DNA of 64,000 nt from Streptomyces omiyaensis (GTDB lineage Bacteria > Actinomycetota > Actinomycetes > Streptomycetales > Streptomycetaceae): contig NZ_BMVV01000012.1 of NCBI RefSeq assembly GCF_014650895.1, forward strand, positions 1 through 64,000. The letters are read 5' to 3'. Positions 43,911 to 52,809 of the stretch are shown here, piece after piece. A program made the position numbers and the translations under genes. The notes beneath the pieces are model-generated. The model did not search any database. It saw nothing but the letters and a program-made list of their open reading frames with translations, and was not told the origin of the DNA. Each line of letters starts with the position of its first letter. Within the stretch, counting starts at the first letter, position 1.

Positions 43911-44276
43911 TCAGCCGTCCCGACCGCCCTCGCCGGGCCCCCCGGCCCCTCCGGGGTCGTCGTCCGGCTTCCGGGGCCATCCGCCGCGATCTGCCTCGAA
44001 CGGGCGCCGGGGCCGCCCGTCCCCGTGGTCCGGCTCGTACGGGGGCACGTCCCGGCCCGGCTGCCAGTGCGGGCCCTGACGCAGACGGCGCACCACCAGG
44101 GCCATGTCGACCACGACCACCAGGAGCAGCAGCCCGCAGGCCGCCGCCCAGCCGGGTCGGCCCACCAGGGTGAAGACCACCGTGCCGAAGACCGCCCACA
44201 CCATTCCCCAGGCACTCAGCCAGAACCGCAGCCGCAGCGCGCTGCGCGCGGTGGCCGGCTCGCTCCCGGTACGCAT
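43911..44276 (-). CDS. small membrane protein, DUF6343-like
   Basis: A 121-residue protein. After a basic N-terminus (TARSALRLRFWLSAWG) two membrane helices lie at about residues 20-38 and 43-61, followed by a cytoplasmic tail with GPHWQPGRDVPPYEP and a Gly/Asp/Arg-rich end. The first part resembles the DUF6343 proteins of Streptomyces, function unknown. It converges on the TPR gene with only ten bases between them. Confidence 0.75.
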   Translation of the reverse strand: MRTGSEPATARSALRLRFWLSAWGMVWAVFGTVVFTLVGRPGWAAACGLLLLVVVVDMALVVRRLRQGPHWQPGRDVPPYEPDHGDGRPRRPFEADRGGWPRKPDDDPGGAGGPGEGGRDG

Positions 44277-44375
44277 GACGGCGCCCTCTTCCGTCGGATC
44301 CCTGCGAGCACTTCCAGCATCTACCCGGCCGGGGGCGAAAGGAACGGACGACGGACGGAAACCGGCGGCGCCGGC

Positions 44376-44708
44376 TCAGTGCACGAGGGAGTAGCTGCGC
44401 CAGGGCAGGGTGTTCGGCGCGATCTGGTCGGTGCTGTTCGTGGGCAGGTAGATCGTGTCCTCGCCCCGGCAGTGCGGGGTCCGGTAGAGGATCAGGTCGA
44501 TCAGGGTGCCGTTCTCCACCCGGGTCGCACCCAGGGGGAGCCGGTGGCAGCCCTTCACCGGCGGGCTCATCACCCGCACCACCTTCTCCCCGCGGGTCTC
44601 GTACGTGACGGGACCGACGGCGGTGCGGCCGAGGCCCGAGCAGCCCGCGACCGTGAGCGTGAGCAGCACGGCCCCGGTGGCGGTCGTGAGACGCCGGCGA
44701 ACGGACAT
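44376..44708 (-). CDS. hypothetical lipoprotein
   Basis: A 110-residue exported protein with a basic start, hydrophobic helix and lipobox VAGC (C23). The mature part has two further cysteines (GCHRL and PHCRG), possibly a disulfide, and no family I recognise. It lies upstream of the DUF6343-like gene on the same strand, and diverges from the SNF2 helicase gene across a 230-base gap that holds the helicase promoter. Confidence 0.7.
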   Translation of the reverse strand: MSVRRRLTTATGAVLLTLTVAGCSGLGRTAVGPVTYETRGEKVVRVMSPPVKGCHRLPLGATRVENGTLIDLILYRTPHCRGEDTIYLPTNSTDQIAPNTLPWRSYSLVH

Positions 44709-44850
44709 GGCGGGATCCCCTTCGGTCGGGCGAACGAGGCGGTCGGCGGCAGCCCCGGGGGCTGAAAGCCCTGGTCGACGCCACCCTCCCGCCCCCGGAG
44801 GGCGTTGTCATCCGCTGTTGGGCCGGTCGGGGGACCGGGGCCCGCGCCCG

Positions 44851-44873
44851 TTGTCGGTCCCCGCCCGTAAGGT
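44851..44873 (+). promoter_or_regulatory. PafBC-type damage promoter of the SNF2/SWIM operon
   Basis: TTGTCGGTC (44851-44859), eight bases, TAAGGT (44868-44873): one mismatch to TTGTCRGTG-N8-TANNNT. The start site would give a leader of about 60 bases with an AAAGGAGG ribosome site. Confidence 0.7.
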
Positions 44874-44938
44874 CGGGGACACCGACGCGGACGCTCCGCG
44901 CCGGCCCGGTGGACCCCGGGGGAAAGGAGGGCGGCACC

Positions 44939-47779
44939 GTGACGGAGCGCTGGACGGCCCGTGCCGCCGTCTTCCTGCCGGCCGCGCTGCCCCGGGACGG
45001 CCGGATCGCCCTCTGGTCGCCCGACGGAGCGGCCCTGCCCGCGCCCGACGGCCTCGCCGGGGCGGAGCCCGCCCGGATCACCGTCGCCCGCCGGCACGGC
45101 GCCGGTGCCCGCGGCCGGGAGGTCCCCGCGGTCACCCTGCCGGTGGCGACCGCCCTGCCCCTGCTCGTCGCCGCCCGGCACAGTCCCGCCGCCCATCCCG
45201 CCACCGCCTGCTGGGGCGCGGCCGCCCTGCACGCCCTGCACCTCGTCGCCCGCGGCCGGCTGCTGCCCGGCCTCACCGCGGACGACCTGGACGCCTGGCG
45301 GGCCGGTCCGCTCGACGCCGAGGACATCGCCCACCTGCGGGCCGTCGCCGCCGCGATGCCGTACGAGGCGCACGCGGTGCCCGTCGCCGGGTCCGGCCCG
45401 CTCGGGCTGCCCGACCCGGAGGCACTGGTGCGGGCCTTCCTGGACGCGGTCGCCGACACCCTGCCCCGTACCCCCGCCGCCGTCCACGCGGTCGGGGCGC
45501 CGTTCGCCGCCGCCGGGGCGCAGCACCTCCCCGGGGCCCGGGCCTGGGCCGCCGAGGCCGCCGCCGGGATGGACGCCGGAGTGCGGATCTCGCTCCGCCT
45601 GGACCTCTCCGCCGCCGAGCTCTTCGACGCGCGCGACGAGGCCGAGGGCGGCCCCGGACGGCAGGCGGCGGCCGCGATCCTCCAGGTGCACAGCCTCGCC
45701 GACCCGACCCTCGTCATCGACGGCGCCGCCCTGTGGGCGGGGGAGGGCGAGCACTTCGGCCCCCGCGCCCGCATCGACGCCCTCCTCGCGCTGCGCCGGG
45801 CAGCCCGGATCTGGCCCCCGCTCGGCCGGCTCCTGGAGCGGGACGCGCCCGACGTCCTGGCCGTCGCCGAGGCCGAGCTGTACGAGCTGCTCGGCCCCGC
45901 CTCGGCCCGGCTCGCCGACGCCGGGGTGGCCCTGCACTGGCCGCGCGACCTGGCCCGCTCGCTCAGCGCCTCCGCCGTCGTCCGCCCCGCCCGCTCCGCA
46001 CCCGGCTCCGCCACCGACGGCACCAGCTTCTTCGACTCCACCGAACTGCTCCGCTTCGACTGGCAGCTCGCCCTCGACGGCGATCCGCTCACCCAGGGCG
46101 AGATGGACGTCCTCGCCGAGGCCCACCGGCCCGTCGTCCGGCTCCGCGACCGCTGGGTCGTCGTCGACCCCGACCTCGTCCGCAAGGCCCGCAAGCGCGA
46201 GCTGGGCCTGCTCGAACCGGTCGACGCCCTCGCCGCCGCCCTCACCGGCAGCGCCGAGGTCGACGGCGAGACCGTCCCCGCGGTGCCCGTCGGCGCCCTC
46301 GCGGTGCTGCGCGACCGGCTGCTCGCCGGCCCCGAGGCGGCCGTCCCGCCGCCCGGACTCACCGCCACCCTGCGGGACTACCAGCTCCGCGGACTCGCCT
46401 GGCTCGACCTGATGACCTCGCTCGGCCTCGGCGGCTGCCTCGCCGACGACATGGGCCTCGGGAAGACCGTCACCGTCCTCGCCCTCCACCTGCGCCGGGC
46501 CCGCCGCGAACCCACCCTCGTCGTCTGCCCCGCCTCCCTCCTCGGCAACTGGCAGCGGGAGGCGGCGAAGTTCGCCCCCGACGTGCCGGTGCGCCGCTTC
46601 CACGGCACCGCGCGCGAGCTCGGCGACCTCGACGGCGGGATCGTCCTCACCACCTACGGCACCCTGCGCACCCGCGCCGCCCGGCTCGCCGAGCAGCCCT
46701 GGGGGATGGTCGTCGCCGACGAGGCGCAGCACGTGAAGAACCCCTTCTCCGCGACGGCCAAGGCGCTCCGCACCCTCCCCGCGCCCGCCCGGGTCGCCCT
46801 CACCGGAACCCCCGTGGAGAACAACCTCTCCGAGCTGTGGGCGATCCTCGACTGGACCACGCCCGGACTCCTCGGCCCGCTCAAGGCCTTCCGCTCCCGG
46901 CACGCCCGCGCCGCCGAGAACCACGAGGAGCTGGAGAACGAGGAGGCGGTGGAGCGGCTCGCCCGGCTCGTCCGCCCCTTCCTGCTGCGCCGCCGCAAGT
47001 CCGACCCGGGGATCGTGCCCGAGCTGCCGCCCAAGACCGAGTCCGACCACCCGGTCCCGCTCACCCGCGAACAGGCCTCGCTGTACGAGGCGGTGGTCCG
47101 CGAGACCCTCGGCCTGATCGAGGCCGCCGAGGGGATGGCCCGCCGCGGCCTCGTGATGAAGCTGCTGACCTCGCTCAAGCAGATCTGCAACCACCCCGCC
47201 CAGTACCTCAAGGAGGACGCGCCGCGCGGCGGCACCACCCGCCTCGCCGGCCGCTCGGGCAAGCTCGCCCTCCTCGACGAACTGCTCGACACCATCCTCG
47301 CCGAGGACGGCTCCGTCCTCGTCTTCACCCAGTACGTGACGATGGCGCGGCTCCTCGCCGACCACCTCGCCGCGCGCGGGATCCGCAGCCAACTCCTGCA
47401 CGGGGGGACGCCCGTGGCCGAGCGGGAACGGATGGTCGACCGCTTCCAGGCCGGCGAGGTGCCCGTCTTCCTGCTCTCCCTCAAGGCAGCCGGCACCGGC
47501 CTCAACCTCACCCGGGCCGGCCACGTGGTGCACTACGACCGCTGGTGGAACCCGGCGGTCGAGGACCAGGCCACCGACCGCGCCTACCGGATCGGCCAGA
47601 CCCAGCCCGTCCAGGTCCACCGGCTCGTCACCGAGGGCACCGTCGAGGACCGCATCGCCGAACTGCTCCGCGCCAAGAAGGCCCTGGCCGACGCGGTCCT
47701 GGGCTCCGGCGAGGCCGCCTTCACCGAACTCACCGACCGAGAGCTGGCCGACCTGGTCTCCCTGAGGAGGTCCGCGTGA
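44939..47779 (+). CDS. SNF2 family DEAD/DEAH helicase
   Basis: A 946-residue protein. The N-terminal half (about 440 residues) is an actinobacterial accessory region. The SNF2 ATPase core then has motif Q/I LRDYQLRGLAWLDLM, CLADDMGLGKTVTVLAL, DEAQ (VVADEAQHVKNP), TGTPVENNLSELW, and C-terminal helicase motif QATDRAYRIGQTQPVQVHRL. Such enzymes remodel DNA-protein complexes or aid repair in bacteria. GTG at 44939 is fixed by AAAGGAGG nine bases upstream. The stop overlaps the SWIM gene start (GTGA). Confidence 0.93.
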   Translation: MTERWTARAAVFLPAALPRDGRIALWSPDGAALPAPDGLAGAEPARITVARRHGAGARGREVPAVTLPVATALPLLVAARHSPAAHPATACWGAAALHALHLVARGRLLPGLTADDLDAWRAGPLDAEDIAHLRAVAAAMPYEAHAVPVAGSGPLGLPDPEALVRAFLDAVADTLPRTPAAVHAVGAPFAAAGAQHLPGARAWAAEAAAGMDAGVRISLRLDLSAAELFDARDEAEGGPGRQAAAAILQVHSLADPTLVIDGAALWAGEGEHFGPRARIDALLALRRAARIWPPLGRLLERDAPDVLAVAEAELYELLGPASARLADAGVALHWPRDLARSLSASAVVRPARSAPGSATDGTSFFDSTELLRFDWQLALDGDPLTQGEMDVLAEAHRPVVRLRDRWVVVDPDLVRKARKRELGLLEPVDALAAALTGSAEVDGETVPAVPVGALAVLRDRLLAGPEAAVPPPGLTATLRDYQLRGLAWLDLMTSLGLGGCLADDMGLGKTVTVLALHLRRARREPTLVVCPASLLGNWQREAAKFAPDVPVRRFHGTARELGDLDGGIVLTTYGTLRTRAARLAEQPWGMVVADEAQHVKNPFSATAKALRTLPAPARVALTGTPVENNLSELWAILDWTTPGLLGPLKAFRSRHARAAENHEELENEEAVERLARLVRPFLLRRRKSDPGIVPELPPKTESDHPVPLTREQASLYEAVVRETLGLIEAAEGMARRGLVMKLLTSLKQICNHPAQYLKEDAPRGGTTRLAGRSGKLALLDELLDTILAEDGSVLVFTQYVTMARLLADHLAARGIRSQLLHGGTPVAERERMVDRFQAGEVPVFLLSLKAAGTGLNLTRAGHVVHYDRWWNPAVEDQATDRAYRIGQTQPVQVHRLVTEGTVEDRIAELLRAKKALADAVLGSGEAAFTELTDRELADLVSLRRSA

Positions 47780-49056
47780 ACCGACCCGGAGCCCGGGCCG
47801 CCCGCCCCGCGCGCGGCGCCGGCCCCCGCCACGACGACCGCCGCCGCACCTTCCCGGCCGTCCCGCCCCGCGCCGCCTCCGACGGGCGCTTCGCCGCCAC
47901 GTGGTGGGGGAACGCCTGGGTGGCCGCGCTGGAGCACACCGCGCTCGACCAGGCCCGCCTCGGCCGCGGCCGGGCCTACGCGGAGCGCGGCCACGTCGAC
48001 GCGATCACCGTCACCCCCGGCAGGGTCGTCGCCTACGTGCACGGCAGCCGGATCCGTCCGTACCGCACCGAGATCCGGATGCGGACCCTCGGCGACGACG
48101 GATGGGAGCTCTTCCTCGGCCGGGCGGCCGCCCGCCCCGCGCACATGGCCGCCCTCCTCGACAAGGAGGTCCCGCACGCCCTGGAGGCCGTGGAGGGGCT
48201 GCTGCCCGCCCCCGGCGACCTGCTGCCCGACTGCTCCTGCCCCGACGACGGCTTCCCCTGCAAGCACGCCGCCGCCCTCTGCTACCAGGCCGCCCGCCTC
48301 CTCGACGAGGACCCCTTCGTCCTCTTCCTGATGCGCGGCCGCGGCGAGGGGGAGCTCCTCGCCGAGCTCTCCCGGCGCAACGCGGCCCGGTCCGCCGCCG
48401 AGTCCGGCCCCACCGGGCCCGTCCTCCCCGCCGTGCCCGCCCGGCAGGTCCTCTCCGCCACCGGGCCTGGCCTGCCGCTGCCCCCGCCGCTGCCGCTGCC
48501 GGACCGCCCCGGGCGCCCCGCCGTCTTCCCGCCGGACACGCACGCCCCCGACCCCCTCGCCCTCGACCTCCTGGCGGGCGAGGCCGCCGCCCGCGCCCAC
48601 GCCTTCCTGGCGACCGGGCACGACCCGGTCGCCGCCCTCACGCCCTGGCAGGACGCGGTCCGGCTCGCCGCCGCCCACCCCGGCTCCGGGCTCACCGCCT
48701 CGACCCGGGCGCTCTACCGGGACCTGGCCGGCGCGCTCGACCGGACCCCCACCGACCTCGCCCGCGCCGTCGCCGCCTGGCGCCAGGGCGGCGCGGAGGG
48801 GCTCGCGGTCCTGGAGGAGCCGTGGGACCCGCCCGCGGGCCCGTTCGACCGGGCGAGACCCACCCTGCTCGCCGCCGGCTTCCCTGCCTTCCGCCCCTGG
48901 CGCAACCGGCTCTCCGCCCCCTCGCTCCAACTCCGGCTCGGCCGGGACGGCCTGTGGTACCCGTACGAATCGGACCGCGACCGCGAGGACTGGTGGCCGC
49001 GCGGCACCCCGGACGCCGACCCGGTAGGAGCCCTCGCCGAACTCCTGGGCCGCTAG
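47776..49056 (+). CDS. SWIM zinc-finger protein
   Basis: A 426-residue protein with a SWIM zinc finger at C153, C155, C162 and H164 (CSCPDDGFPCKHAAAL), preceded by a conserved region FAATWWGNAWVAALE. The C-terminal half is helical and unassigned. SWIM fingers bind DNA or protein and are often fused to SNF2 helicases; here the two are separate genes with a four-base overlap, so they probably act as one complex. GTG start. A long hairpin terminates the operon. Confidence 0.88.
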   Translation: MNRPGARAARPARGAGPRHDDRRRTFPAVPPRAASDGRFAATWWGNAWVAALEHTALDQARLGRGRAYAERGHVDAITVTPGRVVAYVHGSRIRPYRTEIRMRTLGDDGWELFLGRAAARPAHMAALLDKEVPHALEAVEGLLPAPGDLLPDCSCPDDGFPCKHAAALCYQAARLLDEDPFVLFLMRGRGEGELLAELSRRNAARSAAESGPTGPVLPAVPARQVLSATGPGLPLPPPLPLPDRPGRPAVFPPDTHAPDPLALDLLAGEAAARAHAFLATGHDPVAALTPWQDAVRLAAAHPGSGLTASTRALYRDLAGALDRTPTDLARAVAAWRQGGAEGLAVLEEPWDPPAGPFDRARPTLLAAGFPAFRPWRNRLSAPSLQLRLGRDGLWYPYESDRDREDWWPRGTPDADPVGALAELLGR

Positions 49057-49063
49057 GCCGTCC

Positions 49064-49108
49064 CTTCCGGATCCTGCCGGATCCGCGCCGCCCGGCACGA
49101 TCCGGAAG
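49064..49108 (+). terminator. terminator of the SNF2/SWIM operon
   Basis: A two-part stem: ten bp (49064-49073 with 49099-49108), a single mismatch, then six bp (49075-49080 with 49092-49097), and an 11-base loop, starting eight bases after the stop codon. Confidence 0.8.
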
Positions 49109-49216
49109 AGACGGCTTGGGCGGTGCCGGAGGCGACCACTCGAACGGCGCCTCCCTCGAAGGAGTGAAACCCGCCGGGGGCCGGATCCGGCAATCGCGTT
49201 CGCCGCGTTTATTCCG

Positions 49217-49236
49217 GTACGGGCACTTGCCCGTGC
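49217..49236 (+). promoter_or_regulatory. palindrome in the chaplin gene leader
   Basis: ACGGGCA CT TGCCCGT (49219-49225 and 49228-49234), extended by one base pair either side with a mismatch, about 20 bases before the ATG. It could be an operator or an mRNA hairpin next to the ribosome site. Confidence 0.4.
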
Positions 49237-49257
49237 AACTCCGGAAGGCAGGAAGCC

Positions 49258-50064
49258 ATGAGGCAGATGCGCCGAAGTGGTCTGGCCACACTGTTGGTCA
49301 CGGGTGGTGCGCTCGCGCTGTCGGCGGGTGCCGCCCACGCGGACTCGGGTGCCGAGGGCGCGGCGGTCGGCTCCCCGGGAGTCGGCTCCGGCAACACGAT
49401 CCAGCTGCCGGTCCACGTACCGGTCAACCTCTGCGGCAACACGGTCAACGTGGTCGGGCTGCTCAACCCGGCCATGGGCAACAGGTGTGCCAACATCTCC
49501 GCCCCGGCCGGGGAGTCCCGGGACGGCGGTCCCGGCCGCACCCACAAGGACGAGGCCGTGACCCCGCGCGGCGGCGAGCAGACCGACACCCGCGGCGGTC
49601 ACGCCGGCGGCGAGACCGGCGGCAGCGCGGCCAACGGCGGTGGCGCCACCGCCGAGAGCCACGCCGAGGGATCCCCGGGCGTGCTGTCCGGCAACGGCCT
49701 CCAGCTCCCGATCGACCTGCCGGTCAACGTCGTCGGCAACTCGGTCAACGTCGTGGGCGTCGGCAACCCGGCCGTCGGCAACACCGGGGTCAACGCCCCG
49801 AGCACCCCCGAGGAGCCGCAGGTCGAGATCCCGACCCCGCGCCCGCAGACCCCCGTGCGCAACGTGCCTCCGAAGCCGGTCGCGGAGCAGGAGAAGCCGG
49901 CGGTCCCCGCCCCTGCCCCCGCGCCGCAGGGCGAGACCAGCACCGTGGCGCTCGCCGCCACCGGCAGCGAGAGCATGGGCTACGCCGCCGCGGGCAGCGC
50001 CGCGCTCCTCCTCGGCGGCGCGCTGATGTACCGTCGCGCCCGCCGCGCGGCCGACCAGGTCTGA
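49258..50064 (+). CDS. long chaplin with two chaplin domains and LAATG sorting signal
   Basis: A 268-residue surface protein of aerial hyphae and spores. Signal peptide residues about 1-28 (AHA before DSG). Chaplin domain 1 at about 35-79 keeps both cysteines (C59, C77). Domain 2 at about 138-179 has Val and Gly at those places. After a Pro-rich spacer, LAATG (232-236), a helix and RRARR tail form a class E sortase signal for wall anchoring. This is the ChpA-C architecture; chaplins self-assemble into amyloid fibrils lowering surface tension. The family is usually under BldN control. Confidence 0.92.
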   Translation: MRQMRRSGLATLLVTGGALALSAGAAHADSGAEGAAVGSPGVGSGNTIQLPVHVPVNLCGNTVNVVGLLNPAMGNRCANISAPAGESRDGGPGRTHKDEAVTPRGGEQTDTRGGHAGGETGGSAANGGGATAESHAEGSPGVLSGNGLQLPIDLPVNVVGNSVNVVGVGNPAVGNTGVNAPSTPEEPQVEIPTPRPQTPVRNVPPKPVAEQEKPAVPAPAPAPQGETSTVALAATGSESMGYAAAGSAALLLGGALMYRRARRAADQV

Positions 50065-50154
50065 CCCCGGACCCGCCGCGCCGGGAGCGGGCCCGCTGAC
50101 GCCCGAGCCGTCAGCGGTCCGCCCGGCGGAGCCCTTCCGCGCCCGTCGTGTCCC

Positions 50155-50832
50155 TCACGCCGGGCGCGTCCGCGTGTCCGCGCGCCAGGTCCGCAGGACC
50201 GTGTCGATGGCGGGACCGACCCGGGTGCGGGCCTGGTGGCGGGGGACACCGCTCATCAGCAGGCTGTCGTACGGCGTGTCCACGTGACGTACCGAGGCGC
50301 GGACCGCGGCCGTCACGGCGCCCCGGTCCAGGGCGCGTCCGGCGGCGGTCCTGCCGACCCGGCCGCTGCCCTTCGCCGAGGCGTGCGCGGCGATCTCGGC
50401 CGCCCGCTCCGGCGGCATCGCGGGGAAGAGCAGCAGGATCTCCGCCCGCAGGGCCTCCGTGATCCCGGCGTCCCGCACCGCGCGCCGCTCCGCGTCCCGG
50501 GCCCGCCGCCGGGCCCGGGCCTCCGCGTCGGCGAGGCAGGCCTCCTCGGCCCGCGCGAGGGCGGCCTCCTCGACGAGCAGCCCCTGCCGCTCGTACCGGG
50601 TGCGGCGCCGGTTGTGGCGGACGACCACCGCCCACAGGGCGCTCCGCTCCCGGGCGCGCCGGGTGAGCGCGGTGTCGCCCCGGCGCAGGAAGACCAGGTG
50701 ACCGAGGTCGGCGCAGTCCAGGCAGACCGGCCGGCCGTACTCCACGATCATGCGTTCCAGAGGGCCCCGCCGGCACTCCGAGCAGCGGCGGCGGCGCAGC
50801 GGCTCGACGACGACGGGGGCGACGAGGTCCAC
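50155..50832 (-). CDS. DUF2293 domain protein
   Basis: A 225-residue protein. N-terminal C18, C21, C37 and C40 (RCSECRRG, PVCLDCAD) look like a zinc-binding knuckle. The middle is Ala/Arg/Glu-rich helix, and the end (SVRHVDTPYDSLLMSGVPRHQARTRV) is the DUF2293 signature. Function unknown; RNA or DNA association is a guess from charge. It begins 11 bases after the small 70-residue gene and is last in this minus-strand run. Confidence 0.85.
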   Translation of the reverse strand: MDLVAPVVVEPLRRRRCSECRRGPLERMIVEYGRPVCLDCADLGHLVFLRRGDTALTRRARERSALWAVVVRHNRRRTRYERQGLLVEEAALARAEEACLADAEARARRRARDAERRAVRDAGITEALRAEILLLFPAMPPERAAEIAAHASAKGSGRVGRTAAGRALDRGAVTAAVRASVRHVDTPYDSLLMSGVPRHQARTRVGPAIDTVLRTWRADTRTRPA

Positions 50833-50843
50833 GGCCGCCGTCC

Positions 50844-51056
50844 TCAGCGCAGTCCGGGCGCGGCGGCGGCGAGGAGCCGGGGGAGGGCCTCCTCGGCCTG
50901 CTCGGAGCGGTGGGCGCGGTCCTCGGCGCCGACCGCCGCGTGCCGGCGGTGGGCCTCCACGGAGACCGCCGTGCGCAGGGGCGTCCGTCCCCGGAACCCG
51001 TGGGGGGCGATCACGCCGAGGAGCGTGTCCGCCACCGCTGTCAGCGCCGCGTCCAT
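50844..51056 (-). CDS. 70-residue hypothetical protein
   Basis: A small Ala-rich, probably helical protein (starting MDAALTAVADTLLGVIAPHG). No family is recognised. Support is a good GAGGGG ribosome site eight bases before the ATG, high third-position GC and close packing with the DUF2293 gene 11 bases downstream. It has no membrane segment. Confidence 0.55.
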   Translation of the reverse strand: MDAALTAVADTLLGVIAPHGFRGRTPLRTAVSVEAHRRHAAVGAEDRAHRSEQAEEALPRLLAAAAPGLR

Positions 51057-51125
51057 GACCGGTCGCCCCTCCCGTACCGCCGTCCCCGAAGCTCCGAAGG
51101 TCCGAAGGTCCTTCGTGCCGTCAGA

Positions 51126-51503
51126 TCATGACATTCCGGGGGCGGTTGCGTCACCGGCCCGCAGGGCGGCGAGCGCCGAGGGCAGGCGGTCCCGGGCCGC
51201 CGTCTGGGCCGCGATCCGCGCGTCGAGCACCGCGAGCCGCTCGCGGGCGATCTCCAGGCCGCGGGGGGACGGCCGCACCGACGGGAGGTCCCCGTCGAGG
51301 CAGGAGCGGAAGGCCGCCACGTCGTCGAGGGTGAGCCCGGCGTCGAGGAGGTGGCGGATGTTCGCGACGCGGACGACCGCGCCCTCCCCGTACACCCGGT
51401 AGCCGTTGGCCGCCCGGTCCGAGGCGGTGAGCCCCGCCTGCTCGTAGTGGCGCAGGGACCGCGCCGACGCGCCCGTCCTGCGGGCCAGTTCACCGATGCG
51501 CAC
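51126..51503 (-). CDS. MerR family transcriptional regulator
   Basis: A 125-residue regulator. The winged-helix motif MRIGELARRTGASARSLRHYEQAGL is followed by NGYRVYGEGAV and the dimerising coiled coil near residues 80-115. The C-terminal region is too short for a metal or drug pocket like the larger MerR members. Its gene is 13 bases downstream of the short-chain dehydrogenase gene, so it probably controls that gene or the unit including itself. Confidence 0.88.
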   Translation of the reverse strand: MRIGELARRTGASARSLRHYEQAGLTASDRAANGYRVYGEGAVVRVANIRHLLDAGLTLDDVAAFRSCLDGDLPSVRPSPRGLEIARERLAVLDARIAAQTAARDRLPSALAALRAGDATAPGMS

Positions 51504-51516
51504 CCGCCCAGTCGCA

Positions 51517-52257
51517 TCACGCGACCAGCGCGCCCCCGTCGACCGGGAGCACGGTCCCGGTGAGGAAGGCGGCCTCGGGCGCGGCGAGCGCGGCGACCGC
51601 CCAGGCGACCTCCTCGGCCCGGCCGATCCGGCCGAGCGGGGTGTGCGCCGCCTGCCAGGCCCGTATCTCCCGTCGCTGTTCCGGCGTCAGGCCCATGTGG
51701 TCGGCGATCGGCGTCTCGATCGCGCCGGGGGCGACCGCCACCACCCGGATCCCGGCGGGCGCGAGTTCGACCGCCCAGCAGCGGGTCAGGGTCTCCAGGG
51801 CGCTCTTGGTCGCCGGGTAGACCGAACTGCTCGGCCAGCCCCGCTGCCCGATCGCCGTCGTCACGTTCACGACCACGCTCCGGGAGGTGCGGAGCGCGGG
51901 GACGGCGGCCTGGGCGAGGAGCACGGGCGCGATCAGGTTCGTCTCCAGGAGGGGTGCGATCCGGGCCCGGTCGAGGGTGCCGAGGGGGCCGCCGCCGGCG
52001 AGCACGGCCCCGACGAGCTCCTCGGGCACGCCCTCGGCGGTGATGTCGGCCGGGTGGGGGTGGATCGCGACGGGGTCCTCGGCGGCGGTCTCCCGCAGGG
52101 GATCGGACCGGCGGCCGACGGCGACCACGGTCGCGCCCTGCCGGGCGAAGGCCCGCGCGGTGGCCCGGCCGATGCCGGTGCCCGCCCCGGTGACGAGGAC
52201 GACCCGGGGGGAGGCGGTGGTGTCGGAAACAGTGACTGCGGTGGCTGTGCTGCTCAT
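51517..52257 (-). CDS. short-chain dehydrogenase/reductase lacking the NNAG segment
   Basis: A 246-residue SDR protein. The NAD(P) motif is TGAGTGIG (residues 23-30), the catalytic pair Y147-x-x-x-K151 (YPATK), and the C-terminal GTVLPVDGG is normal. The strand with NNAG is absent: between PADIT (about 69-73) and the conserved N107 only some 33 residues remain instead of about 50. The catalytic serine position is also Thr (NVTTAIG). The enzyme may be inactive or altered, or a deletion fused the ends in frame. Partner of the MerR gene. Confidence 0.85.
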   Translation of the reverse strand: MSSTATAVTVSDTTASPRVVLVTGAGTGIGRATARAFARQGATVVAVGRRSDPLRETAAEDPVAIHPHPADITAEGVPEELVGAVLAGGGPLGTLDRARIAPLLETNLIAPVLLAQAAVPALRTSRSVVVNVTTAIGQRGWPSSSVYPATKSALETLTRCWAVELAPAGIRVVAVAPGAIETPIADHMGLTPEQRREIRAWQAAHTPLGRIGRAEEVAWAVAALAAPEAAFLTGTVLPVDGGALVA

Positions 52258-52301
52258 GAATCCGATGGTGGAACCGTGACGCCAGTGGCAAGGTCAAGCC
52301 C

Positions 52302-52781
52302 ATGACCCACGACGGCCGTTCCCTCCCGCCCCCCGAGCTGTGGGCCGCCCTGCCGTGGACGGTACGGGAGCGGGTCGACGCCCATGTCGTGCGGCGGGCC
52401 CGCCTCCTGGCGGTCCGGGAGGTGCTGGAGGCCGGGCTGTGTCCGCGCCCCGGGCTGTACGCGTGCCTCGACCTCGTCCACGTACGGGGGGAGATCCTGG
52501 CCGACCGGCTCGTGCCGCCGCCGCTCCGGGATGCGGAGACGCTCACCGCGCATGCGGAGGGGCTGGGATGGCCGGTCCTCGCCCTGGAGCTGGAGTGGGA
52601 CGAGGACAGCTGGGGCCGGATCCTGGTCCTGGACGCCCTGGGCGGGGCGGGGGAGCGGGCGGCGCTCGCCCAGTGGCAGGAAGTGGCGTGGGAGGAGCCG
52701 CTCGCGGTCGCGGCGGCCGTCGCCGGGCGCCTCGGGGCGGAGCTGCGCGGGCCTGAGGAGGACGGCCCGGCCCGGCCGTGA
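52302..52781 (+). CDS. hypothetical protein
   Basis: A 159-residue acidic, soluble protein without a family I recognise. It has helical character, a conserved-looking ELWAALPWTVRERVDAHVVRR N-terminus (partly shown) and many Trp and Leu residues. ATG start, divergent from the SDR gene by 44 bases, and followed 28 bases later by the kinase-like gene on the same strand. High third-position GC across its length supports coding. Confidence 0.65.
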   Translation: MTHDGRSLPPPELWAALPWTVRERVDAHVVRRARLLAVREVLEAGLCPRPGLYACLDLVHVRGEILADRLVPPPLRDAETLTAHAEGLGWPVLALELEWDEDSWGRILVLDALGGAGERAALAQWQEVAWEEPLAVAAAVAGRLGAELRGPEEDGPARP

Positions 52782-52809
52782 GCGGCCGGCGCAGGGCAGA
52801 ATGGGCGGG

